Shown here piece after piece: positions 47,350-59,395 of a DNA stretch of 64,000 bases. Every line of letters begins with the position of its first letter. Position 1 is the first letter of the stretch. The stretch covers positions 24,742,815-24,806,814 of the forward strand of contig NC_084814.1 in assembly GCF_963583255.1 (NCBI RefSeq), given 5' to 3'. The notes under the pieces were generated by a model that searched no databases, was not told the DNA's origin, and was given only the letters and a program-made list of their open reading frames with translations. Source of the stretch: Pyrus communis (taxonomy: Eukaryota > Streptophyta > Magnoliopsida > Rosales > Rosaceae). Made by a program: the position numbers and the translations under genes.

Positions 47350-48600
47350 AAGTATGCAAAGTGGAGTGAGGCAGGCCGTTATTTATGCTGTGAGAGCAAA
47401 GAGATTATTATCAAAAGGCTGCCAAGGATATTTATCTCATGTGGTGCTAAGTGATGTCACTTCTAGTAGTGTGGAAGAAGTGGGAGTAGTCAAACATTTA
47501 CCTGACGTTTTCCTTGAGAATTTACCTGGATTGCCGCCAGTTAAAGATGTAGAGTTCACTATGGATTTGTCTCCAGGTACAAACCATATATTATAGAATG
47601 TTGCCTTTTGAACTAAGAGAATTGGAAATTGGTTGATAAAGGTTTTTATTCAACCTAGTACATTACGTTGGGGGAACCCTAGTTTATTGGTGAGAAAGAA
47701 AATGGACGTTAAGGCTGTGCTTTGATTATAAGCAGTTGAATCGAGTAACAAGTGAAAACCGTTATTCATAACCTCACATTGATGGTTGTTTGATCAGCTT
47801 CTAGGTGGTTGTATATTTTCTAAGATTGATTTGAGGTCTGGATATTATTAGTTGAAGATTATCGGTGAGGATGCCCTTATGATAACTTTCAGGATTCATT
47901 AAGGTCATTTCAAGTTTGGTGATGCCATTCGGAGTGACGAATGCATCTACTACTTTATGAATTTGATGAATGAAGTATTCCAATGATATCTAGACCGATT
48001 TGTTATTGTTGCTATTGAAAGGATTGATAAGACTAGAGCAAAGTATGCTAAACATCTTAAATTGGTATTGCAAAGATCGAGGGAACGTTGGTTGTATGCT
48101 AAGTTTAGCAAATGCTAAAGTTAAATGAATCAAGTGGCATTCTAAGATTTGCTATATCTGCTGAAGGTATTCAAGTGAATCCTTAAAAGGCAGCAGGAAT
48201 TGAGAAATTGGAATAACCACGAGCCGTAATTGAGATTCGGAATTTCTTAGCTTACCAGACTATCTCGGATGGTTGTGAAAGATTTTTCAGTCATTACTTT
48301 GTCATTGACGAGGTTGTTGAGAAAAGAGGTTATGTATGAGTGGGAAGGAAATTGTGAGCAAAGGATTCAACAACTGAAGCATTTCCTCACTCATGCACGT
48401 AATTTAGTATTCCCAGATAATAGTGGTAATCATAAATTTTAGTGATGTTTCTGGAATGGTATGGGATGCATGTTGATGCAAATGTTAGGGTGATTACATA
48501 CGTTTCACGACAAAAAGAACCTCATGAAATGAATTACCCTACCGACGATTTGGAAGTCATGATTACCATTCTTGCTGTGAAGTTATGAAGACATTATATT
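47350..48600 (+). pseudogene. Decayed pol region of the Ty3/gypsy element (RT and RNase H)
   Basis: A 80-codon open piece at 47354-47596 spells the protease/RT linker. The following RT shows IFSKIDLRSGYY, HFKFG and NLMNEVFQ in several frames and YLDRFVIV near 47990. The catalytic YxDD box is not intact in any frame that I could read. RNase H keeps QQLKHFLTHARNLVFPD (48.37 kb). Stops occur about every 50-100 codons. Confidence 0.7.
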
Positions 48601-48954
48601 TGGTAAGAATGCAAGATTTTTACGAATCCAAAAAGCCTCCAATATCCATTACTTGGAAGGATTTTGTTATAAGGCAGCGAAGGTAGATTGAATTGTTCAA
48701 TGAACATGATTGTACGACCAGGGTGATCGTAGAATTGTTCTAGCTGATGCACTTGGTGAAAAGACGGTGGTAAAAGTTGATGTCTGGCACGCTTGCCAAG
48801 ATTGTCTTCTTGTGGATTGGAAATCAATTGGAGTAAAGTTGAGAATGGAAGTTTGAGAAGAAGTTGTAATTGCTAATTTTCAAGTTAAGTCTTTTTAGTA
48901 AGGTCGTACTCTAGACTCAAATGGTTAACGAAGAAAATTAAGAATTAACCAAGG

Positions 48955-48958
<4 letters not shown>

Positions 48959-48989
<31 letters not shown>

Positions 48990-48998
48990 AAAAGAAAA
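48959..48998. repeat. A-rich tract inside the Ty3/gypsy interior
   Basis: About 30 A residues followed by AAAAAG units. It interrupts the integrase-upstream region. Confidence 0.9.
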
Positions 48999-49964
48999 AG
49001 AAAGATTGCTGAGTTCGAGAATAGGATGGTTATGATTGAACTTGAAGTGTTAGTTGATCAATGTACCAAGTTAGTACATTTACTCCAGTGTTGAGTAACA
49101 ACCACAGTGCAACAGTACTTATATGTTTTATGGAGAAGAGATTTGGGTTACGGAACTGCTGAGTTTCTTAAGTATGTTGGTTGCACAGTTTCCAAAGTAA
49201 CGCCATAAGGACCATGAAATGTGTCGATTTTTGTTGATTTGTGGAAGAAATACTTCTGGATAGAGAAGATTCGATCACGAAAGAGTTTTGGTAGGCCCTG
49301 AAACTATGGATGAGTCTTCTCAAAGTATTCAGGTGATTAAGTTTAACCTGAGAGTAGCCAGGAATGGCAAAAGAGATTAATAGTTGAACATGTCACTAAT
49401 CGAGTGTTTAACGTAGACGATCTTATAATTTTGAAGTTTTTACTTTAGAAAAGTAAGATTCGGCTGGGAAAGGAAAGCAAATTAAGTCCTAAGTACATCG
49501 GACTTTATGTGATCATCGAAGAGTAAGTGAAGTTGCTTGAATTACTTCCAGAGTTATTGTAAGAGCATGATGTGTTTCATGATTCAACATTTTTAGAAAT
49601 TTCATCACGAAAAGAAATAGTGAGATTTGGAAAGGAGACAAAATAAGTCTTAAACACATCAGACCGTTTTTGACCACTAAAGGAATCGATGAAGTTGCAT
49701 ACAAGTGGTGATGTCTTCAAAATTGGCTAAGGTGCATAATGTATTATATTTCGATGTGTTGTCACTAGGTGGCAGATTCGTCACATGGAGTTCCGGTGCA
49801 ACTGTTGAGAATTAATCCGGATTAAACTGGTTGAGGAACCAAGGACGACTTTGGATTGGAAAAAGAATGTATTGAGAGAGATTTATCCGAAGCTATTGTA
49901 TGAGTTTAGATGATTAAGTTGGTTGTTGGAATTTCGGGGACGAAATTCTATAAGGAGGGAAGGT

Positions 49965-52229
49965 TGTCACAACCCGTCCCGGAATTTTAATTCCGAGGAC
50001 GTGAAGTTATGAAAATGCCCTTAAACGGGATTAAGGGGCGTAAAATATGTTGTAACTTGATGATTTGGGGATTGGGTAGGATCCCACCTCCCTCAAATCT
50101 CTCCCTCATTCCCGTGCCTTGTCTCTCTCTCTCTCCTCCCTCACAAATCTCTCATTCTCTGAGAGTTCTCTCTCTCTCCTTCGAACTCACACAGACCACC
50201 CACAAACCACCCCAAAACTATGCCAACGAAGGATCTAAGACCACCATCGTACTCCTGAAGACCACACGAACACGATGGTACCAATTTCAGGTGAGTTTCA
50301 CTTCGGAAAACATGGATTTCAATTTCACTGTGCGTGTGCACTGTTCATGCACACGTAAAACTTGATGTTTTCTGGGATTTTGAAGCTTGTAGGAAGCTTG
50401 GTGAGGTCCTAAGGAAGCTCGGAGTGCTTCGTTTGAAGGATTTGGACGTCGGGATCACGAACTGTAAGTCCGGCCGAATTTTCGAATTTTTGGAAAAGTT
50501 TGATTCCGTTGTTTTTAGGCCCTAAAACTAGTCCAACGTGGTAGATTATGTTTAGGGCTTCATTTTGGTATAAATTACGTGAAAAATGGACATAGGAACA
50601 CGGAGAATGACAAGTTCAAAGTTTGGCCGGAGCTGTCGGGGCTTTTTCCGGCGAAACCACGGCGAGTTAGGGGTCGAGACAGGTATGGATGTGTTCGTCT
50701 CGTCAATACCTTCATTTTGATATATAGTACGTCGAAAATGGTTAAGAAATGAAGAAGTTATGACACTTTGAAATTTACCCAGAAATTCCGGCAAAACACC
50801 ATCTCCGGCGAAACCAGTCCGGCGACGCGAGGAAGAAGACGCGCGCGTGGGCAGCGCGTGAACAGGGCGCGTGGGGGCGCGTGAGAGCTCCAAATTGAGT
50901 TCTGAAAATTGTCACGCGTTCGTAACGTCGTGTAGATCACCGTGGTATATTCATACACCCAAATTGAGCAACGTATGAGAAAGTTATGAACGAATGTTTG
51001 GTGTATGTGCGTTAAATAACGTCAATTTGGTTACTTTTTGTATAGGTGAAAATTATACAGAAGAAGAATGTAACCAATCTAGGGGAGGCTCAGGGACCTA
51101 TGAGACGTCGATGTGATCAGTGAGTGGGCAGTTATTTTTCAGTATATATATATACGTATGCTTGACGTATTTCCCAGAAACGTATTTTAAAAGAAATACG
51201 AATTAATTATCCTGTCATATATGCATCATATTTTAATATGTGCATTACCATAATTATGCATACTGTTGCATGGTGCTGAGGAGGCCCAGGTAAGCTACGA
51301 TTGAAATACTATCATCACATGCATTAGTAGTGGCATACATTTATATATGTGTATTGGTGCTATGGACGCACAGGTAAGTGCCAGGTAAGTGGTATTCATG
51401 TTGTTATGCAGTAGTAGTTTGAGAGGATTAGAGAACTCATAATCTGCACCCCCGGTGTTAGTGCTCCCGTCCAGGGCCAGGGCACAGCCTTCACGTGTAT
51501 GTTCACCAGCACCGCATGCTCGTCTTGGATCCAAGTTAGGTGCAAGCCTGTCGTGGAGACCACATTAGGTGGTTCCGACTTGTAGGTGACCCGCGATTTA
51601 TCGCACAGCTTCACGTGATCGTAGCACTAGAGCATACATATATATTACACCCAGCTTGTCGTGCAGACCACGTTAGGTGGTTCCGACTCGTGTGCAGATT
51701 CAGTGATTGAGTTGAGCGTGGAGCTCTAAGTGCAGCGGTACATGTCACGTTAGGTGACTCCCGGCTGCCAGATTATATATTGTGATGTGATTACGCTTGA
51801 GCATTTACATTTATTATGAGATTCTATTGTGGCATATTCTCAAGCATGAATGGCATATTGTGAGCATGAATGGCATATCATGGAACATGATTGACATATC
51901 TATACATACGTATATATGTTTATTTTCTGGGAAATTATACTTGTTTTACGGCGAGGGGTTACAAAGTTTTGAGAAGTGTTTAGAATTGGAAAAGAATTGT
52001 TTTACTGACCCACTCAACTTTGTTTTGCGCCCCTCCAGGTTCAAGAATTGCAAAGGTGTGGTGACTACGAGGAAATTCAACGGTGTTCTGACAGAGTGGA
52101 CCCAATAAGGACTCACCTTCGGGTGTTTCATTTTAGAAGTTGTATATTTTAAAGCTTCCGAACTGTGCAAATGGTTACGTCACTCTCACGTGACGGCCAG
52201 CATACCCTCCTTCGGGACGGGGTGTGTCA
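49965..52229 (+). repeat. 3' LTR of the Ty3/gypsy element
   Basis: Same length as the 5' LTR. Comparing by eye I found five substitutions (one near each of positions 10, 115, 525, 805 and 960 of the LTR) and no gap, about 0.2 percent divergence. Confidence 0.95.
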
Positions 52230-52370
52230 AAATGAATATATTTAGAAATAAAAAATATTTTATTATTGAAATAATTAATGATGTTTATTAACACCTAAGA
52301 ACTTTGATCAAAATTTGAAGATGAATAAGGTTTTAATCAATCGAGTAACAAAAAAAAAAGAATAGGAACC

Positions 52371-53604
52371 TAAGTTCTCCTAAAAAAAACACAACCGTTC
52401 ACGTAAAATTATGCGATTGAGATCGCTCTTCCTCTTTAATTTTCTAACCCGTTCTCTTTCTCTCAATATTGTCACCTTCTCCGGTGGCGATTAACAAAGC
52501 AGATTCGCGAAAGAAAGAAGAAGAAGAAAATGGGAGGGGTGGAAGGTCGGAGAAATAAGCAGTGGGAATTGAGGGGAAGGGAGGTGAGTAATAATAGGGA
52601 GGTTTGCAGGATCCGGATAGTTTGGATTCAGAGAGGATCTGTTCACAAAACGAAACTACCGCCCTTCAACACGTACGTCACGGTAGCGTAGCTGCCATGT
52701 TTTATCACGATGCTATATTCCATCATCCCATCTAATGACAAAATTTAGTCAGGACCTATCTTTGCTGGGTTGAGAGAATCTGTTGTGTCATGACTTATGG
52801 GAATGAATTTATGTACAATCACGACATCAATGTGACAATATTTTCAGTCTATTATACATTATTATGCATTTTAACTTACCTATCTTTTGAGATAATTTGT
52901 TATGTCACGACTCATGGATATGAACTTATTTACAATCACGACGTTAATATGACAATATGACACTTACCTACATGCCGTTAAGCAATGAGCTTGGAATATC
53001 ATAACCTTGACGTTCCAATTGCATGTAAGTCATTCTCATGCTACGAAAATAAACTGCATTGTGTTTACTAAATAAATTGTAAATGAGCTTCCACATGATT
53101 TATAAAGTCTTTTGCTCGAGCAAGATCTCACGAAAATTCATTAGTTGCATTTTTTACAAAAAAATTGGGCAATTACTAATTTACTCACGATTTTAATTGG
53201 TTTTACAAATTGCTATGAATATCATGCATTATAAAACCTAATTTCGTAAAGCATGAGGATCTCAATGAAGTTGCAAAGTCCCATTCACTAGCTTCCGATT
53301 TGTACCAACAAAAATATCTTCCAAGGTTACATAATATTTGAGATTTTGATGTGATTGGATGAGGAGAAATTTCAAGATTAGTGGTGGCAAAATGTTCTTT
53401 TATCTTATTAATGATGTAGAATAAATGGTCGAGTGGATAGAAGAGGAAATGGACTGACGGAAGGAAAAAGGGCACAATAGAAATTTTTAGATTTGGCCGA
53501 GCTTCGATCTGCGCCTATGATACCTTTTTTGAAAAGAAAAGGATGTTGCCGTTCAGACACACGGGCTTCTCGTAACATATAATAGATTTTAGCCATCTGA
53601 TACT
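52371..53604. other. Gene-free stretch with a diverged direct repeat
   Basis: Positions 52765-52845 and 52880-52960 are diverged direct copies (TACAATCACGACATCAATGT against TACAATCACGACGTTAATAT). No supported gene. A GC-richer patch at 52490-52600 is unassigned. Confidence 0.4.
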
Positions 53605-53940
53605 GTTAGGATTCCAAAGCAGTATTTGAAATTCTGTAATAAAAATCAGACATTTCAATTATCATCTGAATTATATATGTTGTTTTTAATTTTCTAAGAC
53701 CTTTGAGTTTTCCCAGAATTGCGTTAGTGCCTTTATAAGTCGTTTGACTGTTTATGTAATCTCATCAATTCAATCTTTAGACAAACAATCCTTTAGGATT
53801 TCTCTCAAAAATTGATGAATTTCAGACTTTCAATTCTTCAAAGAGTAATCTTGTAATCCTTAGCTTTGTGTTGCGTCAATTAATTTGCTTATTGAAACTT
53901 TTGATTAGCTTTTCTTTATACAAGAAAGGTTATGAGTGAA
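53605..53940 (+). repeat. Possible solo or truncated copia-like LTR
   Basis: Starts TGTTAGGATTCC, then TATAAGTCG and TTGTAATCC, which is the composition of many plant copia LTRs. I found no clear right end, duplication or primer site, so this is tentative. Confidence 0.3.
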
Positions 53941-54484
53941 AGAAACTTTGGAAAACAAGAAGAAAAGGGCCTACTTAGTGGTTAGGATGGCAACCCCAAA
54001 AGTCTACACATGGCAACACCAAGAGGAACATAGACCTTGTCCTTATTTTGAGAACAGACCTCGCATTTTATCTCCATCTCACCACTTTAATCTTCCCTAA
54101 CTTCTGGCTTTAAAAAAAAAAAACTACTAGAAGCTAAAGAAATCTCATAGTCTTGGCTTGGCTTCCTCTTTTTCGAACAAGAAACTTACTTTCCACCGGA
54201 TTATGAAGTGTCACTGTGTCATGCGTTCGGAAATAATACTTGATTAGTCTGAACAACCATCAGAATTGCATTCCTGTTGCATAAAATCTTTCTTAATTTT
54301 AGAGTCATTCATTTTCTCAGTGTAATAGTAGTTTCTTGCAGTGTAGTTTCTCTCTTCCCACAAGTTATCCAACGCTGCAGAGATTTTTTCTCCTCATTCA
54401 TCTTAAAAAAGAACAAAATAACATTATATATATATATATATATTTTTTTTTTCCCGGTCCAATACATACATATATATATATATG
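53941..54484. other. Gene-free stretch
   Basis: Short A- and T-runs and an AT microsatellite at about 54425-54443. Nothing coding. Confidence 0.4.
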
Positions 54485-54616
54485 TATATATAGAAAATTG
54501 TTATTAGTATTTTAAAAATCTCATTTTACACTCCAAACTTTCTATATTTGAAAAAAAAAAAAAAAAAACATTTGTGAGGAGTGTAGAATGAAAATTTTGA
54601 AGTACCAATAACACTT

Positions 54617-54622
<6 letters not shown>
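54485..54622. repeat. MITE hairpin with GTTATTAGTATTTTAAAA-type arms
   Basis: GTTATTAGTATTTTAAAAAT and TCATTTTACACTCC on the left have their inverse on the right (GGAGTGTAGAATGAAAATTT, then AGTACCAATAAC) around an A-run. Non-coding. Confidence 0.6.
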
Positions 54623-54654
<32 letters not shown>

Positions 54655-55204
54655 TGTTGAGATGTGTCCCACATCGGTGAGGGACAAGGTTTGCTATGTG
54701 TTTATATGATCTTGGGCTACTCCCTATATTGCCAATTGGTTTTATGGTGGAACCTCAATTTCATCATGGTATCAGAGCGGGTTGTCCTCGTGTGAAGCCA
54801 AACGGCCACACGCGCTCTACGTCACCTAGTTGTTGTCCATGTGTAGGCTTGAAAATCCGCCATATGCGCTGGGACGTGTTGAGAGTTGTCTCACATTGGT
54901 GAGGGACAAAGTTTGCTATGTGGTTATATGATATTGGGCTACTTCCCATATTGCTAATTGGTTTTATGGTGGAACGTTAATTTCATTATGGTATCAGAGC
55001 GGGTTGTCCTTGTGTGAAGCAAACGGTCACACGCGCTCCACATCACCCAGTTGTTGTCCACGTGTAGGCTTGAAAATCCGCCACACGTGCGGGGACATGT
55101 TGTGAGTTGTCCCACATTGGTGAGGGACAAAGTTTACTATATGCTTATATGATCTTGGGTTACTTCTCATATTACCAATTGATTTTACGGTGTAACCTCA
55201 ATTT

Positions 55205-55209
<5 letters not shown>
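54655..55209 (+). mobile_element. TRIM array: three LTRs and two internal domains
   Basis: Three LTRs of exactly 112 bp (54655-54766, 54877-54988, 55098-55209) begin TGTTG and end TTTCAT(C/T)A. They alternate with interiors of 110 and 109 bp, each starting with the tRNA-Met primer site TGGTATCAGAGCGGG. No protein is encoded. The array sits inside an (AT)n microsatellite (54621-54654 and 55210-55262), which hides the target duplication. Such LTR-interior-LTR-interior-LTR arrays arise by unequal recombination between LTRs. The copies have diverged by many substitutions, so it is not recent. Confidence 0.88.

Positions 55210-55262
<53 letters not shown>
55210..55262. repeat. (AT)n microsatellite
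   Basis: Pure AT repeat of about 26 units, right half of the tract into which the TRIM inserted. Confidence 0.95.
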
Positions 55263-55265
<3 letters not shown>

Positions 55266-55624
55266 ACCATCCCCTTCTTTTGTTTCCACTCTGTAGAACA
55301 AATAACAATAGCAGCACTAAAAGCTGGGAAATTCATCCTCTAATCTTCGAAATTTCCAAGATTTACTCACTGTTCTTGAAATTTGTGCAGCTCCAAAAGC
55401 TGCCTTTGTTTTCTACTCGTCCTCTAAAAGAGTCGCCTTTTTTTTTCTTTGTTCGTCTTTTTTGACTTCCAAGTCCAGCCCAACATGTCAAGTTTGAATA
55501 CCTCATCATAAGTTGAAACTTCTAATCCCAATCCATTTCCACATGCCATTGGCATACCAATATTAATTCTTGAACTTCAAGTAGCTCTTAAACTCTTAAT
55601 GTCTTCTGAAGATTCTTGAGGTCA

Positions 55625-55890
55625 TAGTGTTTTCTTGCAGGTACCTCTCCTCGTTCATTGTTGGCAAGCGAAGGTTGGTGCAAGTTGAGCATCGGAGTAT
55701 TTTCTTGCAGATACCCTCTCGCTCATCGTGTTGGCAAGCGAAGGTTGGTGCAAGTTGAGCATCGGAGTATTTTCTTGCAGATACCCTCTCGCTCATCGTG
55801 TTGGCAAGCGAAGGTTGGTGCAAGTTGAGCATCAGAGTATTTTCTTACAGATACCCTCTCGCTCATCGTGTTGGCAAGCGAAGGTTGGCG
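55625..55890. repeat. Minisatellite: 70-bp unit in about 3.8 copies
   Basis: Units start at 55625, 55695, 55765 and 55835 with exact 70-base spacing. Each has TATTTTCTTGCAG (a perfect 3' splice-site look-alike), then ACCCTCTCGCTCATCGTG, TTGGCAAGCGAAGGTTGG and GCAAGTTGAGCATC. Units 2 and 3 are almost identical, unit 1 is diverged and unit 4 truncated. It lies 100 bases before the MAKR-like start codon, so it is probably in its 5' UTR or last 5' intron. Confidence 0.93.
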
Positions 55891-55993
55891 TCCGGCTTCT
55901 CAACGTGTGGATTGAAGATATTTGTTAAAGAACTCGAATTTTTTTGCTCCAACACATCCTCACCAGTTCCTTGATCAATCAAAGATAATCAAC

Positions 55994-56773
55994 ATGTGCT
56001 CAGAAACTAGTCCTCCCAGATTATCTTTCTCCCATGATCTTGGACAACCAGATGTTCCACCAGTTGGTCGGAGAGACGCATCACTCTTGGACATGAACTG
56101 TGACTTTGAGTTCAGCTTCAGCAGAAGCAGCTTCGAACGTCAGTCTTCCTCCGCCGACGAGCTGTTTTTGCACGGCGTAATCCTCCCTATGCAGCCGAAA
56201 GAAAAGGTTTCGAACAGCGAAGTCAAAAGTTATTCTTCTCCTGCTCCTCTTCCGAGTCATCTTCCAATCTATGACAATCAAAATCCAAAGAAAGAGACCA
56301 AGAACTCGAAGGAAGATATAGATTCGAGTTCCGATCATTTCGAGAAGAAGCCTCAGTCGAAATCTTTCTGGGGATTCAAGAGAAGCACCAGCCTCAATCA
56401 AGAAAACAAGAAGAGTTTATTTTGCTCATTGCAACTCTTGTCAAGAAGCAACTCAACCGGATCAGCTCCGAATCCGAAAAAGGCTATTTTTAAGGATGTT
56501 CATAAACAAAAACAGACGTCGAATATTTCAATGTTGAAGTCAGCATCATGTTCATCATCTTCTTCTTCATCGTCGTCGTTGAACCCGCATGCACCGCTGG
56601 TGCCGAGGCCGCCGTTGAGGAAGGGATACAATGGATCGTCTTATTACGGCAACGGAGTTCGAGTTAGTCCTGTGTTGAATGTACCATCTCCTTACATTTC
56701 TAAAGGAACTGCAAAGCTCTTTTGTTTGGGTTCTTTTTTACACCCCGGTAAAGATAAAAAGGGCAAGAAATGA
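55994..56773 (+). CDS. MAKR-like serine-rich protein (membrane-associated kinase regulator type)
   Basis: Single exon, 259 residues from the Met in AACATGTGC. An in-frame Met 24 codons upstream (55922) is possible but its extension looks like UTR. Features: DFEFSF (37-42), SADELFLHGVILPM (53-66), the basic segment SKSFWGFKRSTSLN (122-135), a run of nine Ser, and a Lys-rich C-terminus. The pairing of F-x-F-S-F and SADELF-x-G-x-I-x-P motifs is shared by MAKR and related plant proteins, some of which bind kinase domains at the plasma membrane. No membrane segment, so any membrane binding would use basic residues. The assignment rests on motifs only. Confidence 0.75.
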   Translation: MCSETSPPRLSFSHDLGQPDVPPVGRRDASLLDMNCDFEFSFSRSSFERQSSSADELFLHGVILPMQPKEKVSNSEVKSYSSPAPLPSHLPIYDNQNPKKETKNSKEDIDSSSDHFEKKPQSKSFWGFKRSTSLNQENKKSLFCSLQLLSRSNSTGSAPNPKKAIFKDVHKQKQTSNISMLKSASCSSSSSSSSSLNPHAPLVPRPPLRKGYNGSSYYGNGVRVSPVLNVPSPYISKGTAKLFCLGSFLHPGKDKKGKK

Positions 56774-59395
56774 CTTATGTTCGACTACAAGCGATATTAC
56801 CATTCTAGACTTTTGTTCACTTGCTTCCTTGTCAAATGTTTCAGTTTACTTGGAAAGAAGGAAGCATTGTTTAGCTTATAGAAATTCACTTGCAATACCG
56901 ATACGGTTGGTAGTCAAATTTAGTATACGTGATTAGATTAAGATATCGAGTTAATAATATTATTGAGTTAAAAGAGTGGATGAATAGAGGGGCTTCGAAG
57001 GGTTTAACGTGTTAAAATGTCATTAGTTAGGAGACACGACATGTATCCCTATTATTAAGGATTTGTCTTCATTGTGGTGGGATAATTGCTGTTGTCTATA
57101 TTCTAGGGGTGCTTTTGGTCCATGTCCATAATGCTAATCAACATACACCCTTTTTGAAATTGGTAGTTCATTGTTGTATCTTTGTGAGTGATTTTGTTTG
57201 CTATTTATTTTATTTTATTTTATTTTTTTAAAGGGGGATCAGGTAGTAGCAAAAGCTATGGCAGCCCATCTTTTCAGGGATCGAAAAGAATCATATAAGC
57301 ATTTTAGTCTTTCTGGTGTGATTCACGAGTCAGGAATCGAACCCATAATCAGCTGTATGAATAAGAGCCTAGAATTAGCCCCAACTACTGGGGTACCCCT
57401 AGCCCCTTGGTTGTTTGAATGATTCTTTCTCAGCTAACCTTTTTTCTTTTTTCTTTTTGTAGCTCAGTGTGAAATGAATCAAAAAAATTTATTGGGTAGT
57501 AATCACGGCACTCCAAATTGAATATTTTTCTAAACTCAAAAGGATATAAAACTAAGAAGAATGGGCAACCTAACTACATGATTGATCATGTTACTCTTAC
57601 AAAGAAACATGCTCTTTTGTATTAGAGTACCATCCGGTCTCGTCACGTAGGTACAACCTTCACAATTTTACTTAGAGTGAGAGTGTCCGATCACTTATTA
57701 TTTATTAACCGCATAGTTAAGCTGCTTTATTGAAAATTTCTCTATCAAATGTGAAGTGAGGATTGGAAAATCACTAGAATTTCTCTCTCATCTGTTCAGA
57801 TTTGTGATTGAAGAGACAAGGGAAGCTGGTTTCATGCGTGGAGTGGGTCGGAAAAACACCAAATCCTTGTTTGAAATGTCATAAACTTTATAGATTTCTT
57901 GTCAGCATTAAACCTTTAGCTGTTGAACTAATTTAATCACGGACCATGTCTTCTGGTCGTCACCAAAACTTTTATACATATTGGCAATTGGGGTCCCAAG
58001 CAAGCAATTGCTAGATGCCTTTTCCCTGTAGCAAAAGACTTGGCTGTCCAGATCTGTGCCAAAGCTTGGAGATTACTCTTTGGTTGACGTTGGATTGACA
58101 CAACTATGATGGACATGTCATTCGTGATGGATGGAAATCACACCCTTGTGCAATAGAGTTTTCCGAAATTTTACTATGCTTATCTTGTTACAACTTAATC
58201 ATTAAATTCTTAACCAAAAATTTAAGAATTAAGTACTTAAAACCGCTCAACCTTTTAGTATCATTCCATTTGGTCTTAACGTTGTTAAGCATTCCAAACA
58301 AGTACCCAACCATTGAAATGTTACATCCATTAAATCTCAATTAATTTTTCCCTTAAATGTACAAGTGAAAAAATGAGTCCCACTTTTTAGCTTGCTTAGA
58401 CACTAAAATAATAATAAAAATAACTTTAAAAAAGACAGGAAGATGAAAAAATAAAAAATAAATAAACAAAATCTCAAATAAAATTTAAAAAATGAAGATC
58501 GGGAAATATCAAGCTCAACCTACGACCATGGAAACCCCGTCCCAACCTTTATATACAAAACCCACCAACTAGTTTAGCTTCCAGTTTTTCTTTGTGACTA
58601 GTAAAGATGGTAGTGGCCGCAAATGACAATCCATACCATTTCAGCAACCTCCATGGCCTTTTTCTCAATCTTGGTGGCTTGAGTTGTAGGGTGGAGTAGG
58701 TGGTTAAGCTTTAAGTTTGGAGGTGATAGCCTGATGGAGATGATGGTGACTGTTAGTGAAGATCCATGACCTTCTATTGGTCTTGGAGATAAAATAAGCC
58801 TAACACATTTAATAGGTTGAATACTTGTTTGAAATGTTTAAAAAAGTTAAGATCAATTTAAAATGCAAGATTAAATGAACAACACCGTAGTGTATAAGAT
58901 GCTCGGAACATCTTTCTCAATCAATATGATTTTCATTCAAGTTTCGTCCAAAGTTGCATCTGAGGCTTACAATTAATGGAAGTAAAAATGCCCTTGCGTA
59001 TGAGTCTCAGGTGCAACTTTTGGACAGAGAGTGAACGAAGCGTGGTGAAAAAAATTACAGTTCGAGTAAATAGGACCGAAAACGTTAACGTAAGAAAGGA
59101 GGGAAAAATCCAACGAGATCATGGATCGAAAAATTTACATCACCAAAGAAAAAGCGACACTAGCAAATTTATATACAGATGGCTTTCAATGCGCTCTGTT
59201 TACTTCCTCCGTCTATATGTTCGAAAAACGAATATCTCGAAACCAAGGCAGGATGATGTTTGCCAGGCTTCTACAAAATTGCTGTGTCGCATGTCAAATA
59301 ACCACTTTTATGGTCACGGGAAAATTGAATTGCCTGTACAAATATCTACAAACCAACATGTATACATCTCTTTGTCAAAAAAATAAAACCTGTCT
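56774..59395. other. Long gene-free stretch between MAKR-like and BRUTUS
   Basis: MAKR-like 3' UTR first. Positions 57240-57420 hold an open frame with a tRNA-like phrase (AGGAATCGAACCC) but no foldable tRNA. A 136-codon frame at 58976-59386 on the plus strand, antisense to the likely BRUTUS 3' UTR, matches nothing that I know. The rest is AT-rich with no repeat that I can bound. Confidence 0.4.

Larger units (their letters stand above)
43308..52229 (+). mobile_element. Ty3/gypsy LTR retrotransposon, complete but coding-dead
   Basis: LTRs at 43308-45572 and 49965-52229 are both 2,265 bp, beginning TGTCACAAC and ending GGGTGTGTCA. The target duplication is AAATG (43303-43307, 52230-52234). 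The primer site TGGTATCAGAGCC at 45575-45587 fits initiator tRNA-Met and a purine tract AAGGAGGGAAGG lies at 49952-49963. The interior keeps the Ty3 order: gag with a decayed zinc knuckle (about 45.8-46.8 kb), protease/RT border with AKRLLSKGCQGYLSHVV and LPDVFLENLPGLPP (47.4 kb), RT with IFSKIDLRSGYY (47.8 kb), RNase H (48.3-48.6 kb), integrase-like debris (49.0-49.4 kb) and a C-terminal end. The PR/RT border resembles Tekay/Del-type chromoviruses. Stops and frameshifts interrupt every domain, so it cannot make its own enzymes. Confidence 0.92.

Noticed and set aside
57290..57420. A tRNA on the minus strand suggested by GGGTTCGATTCC
   Set aside because: The T-arm pairs poorly and no D-arm or acceptor stem fits, so there is no support for a tRNA.
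58976..59386. Open frame of 136 codons next to the BRUTUS stop codon
   Set aside because: No domain and no splice context. It is opposite the probable BRUTUS 3' UTR, so chance is more likely.
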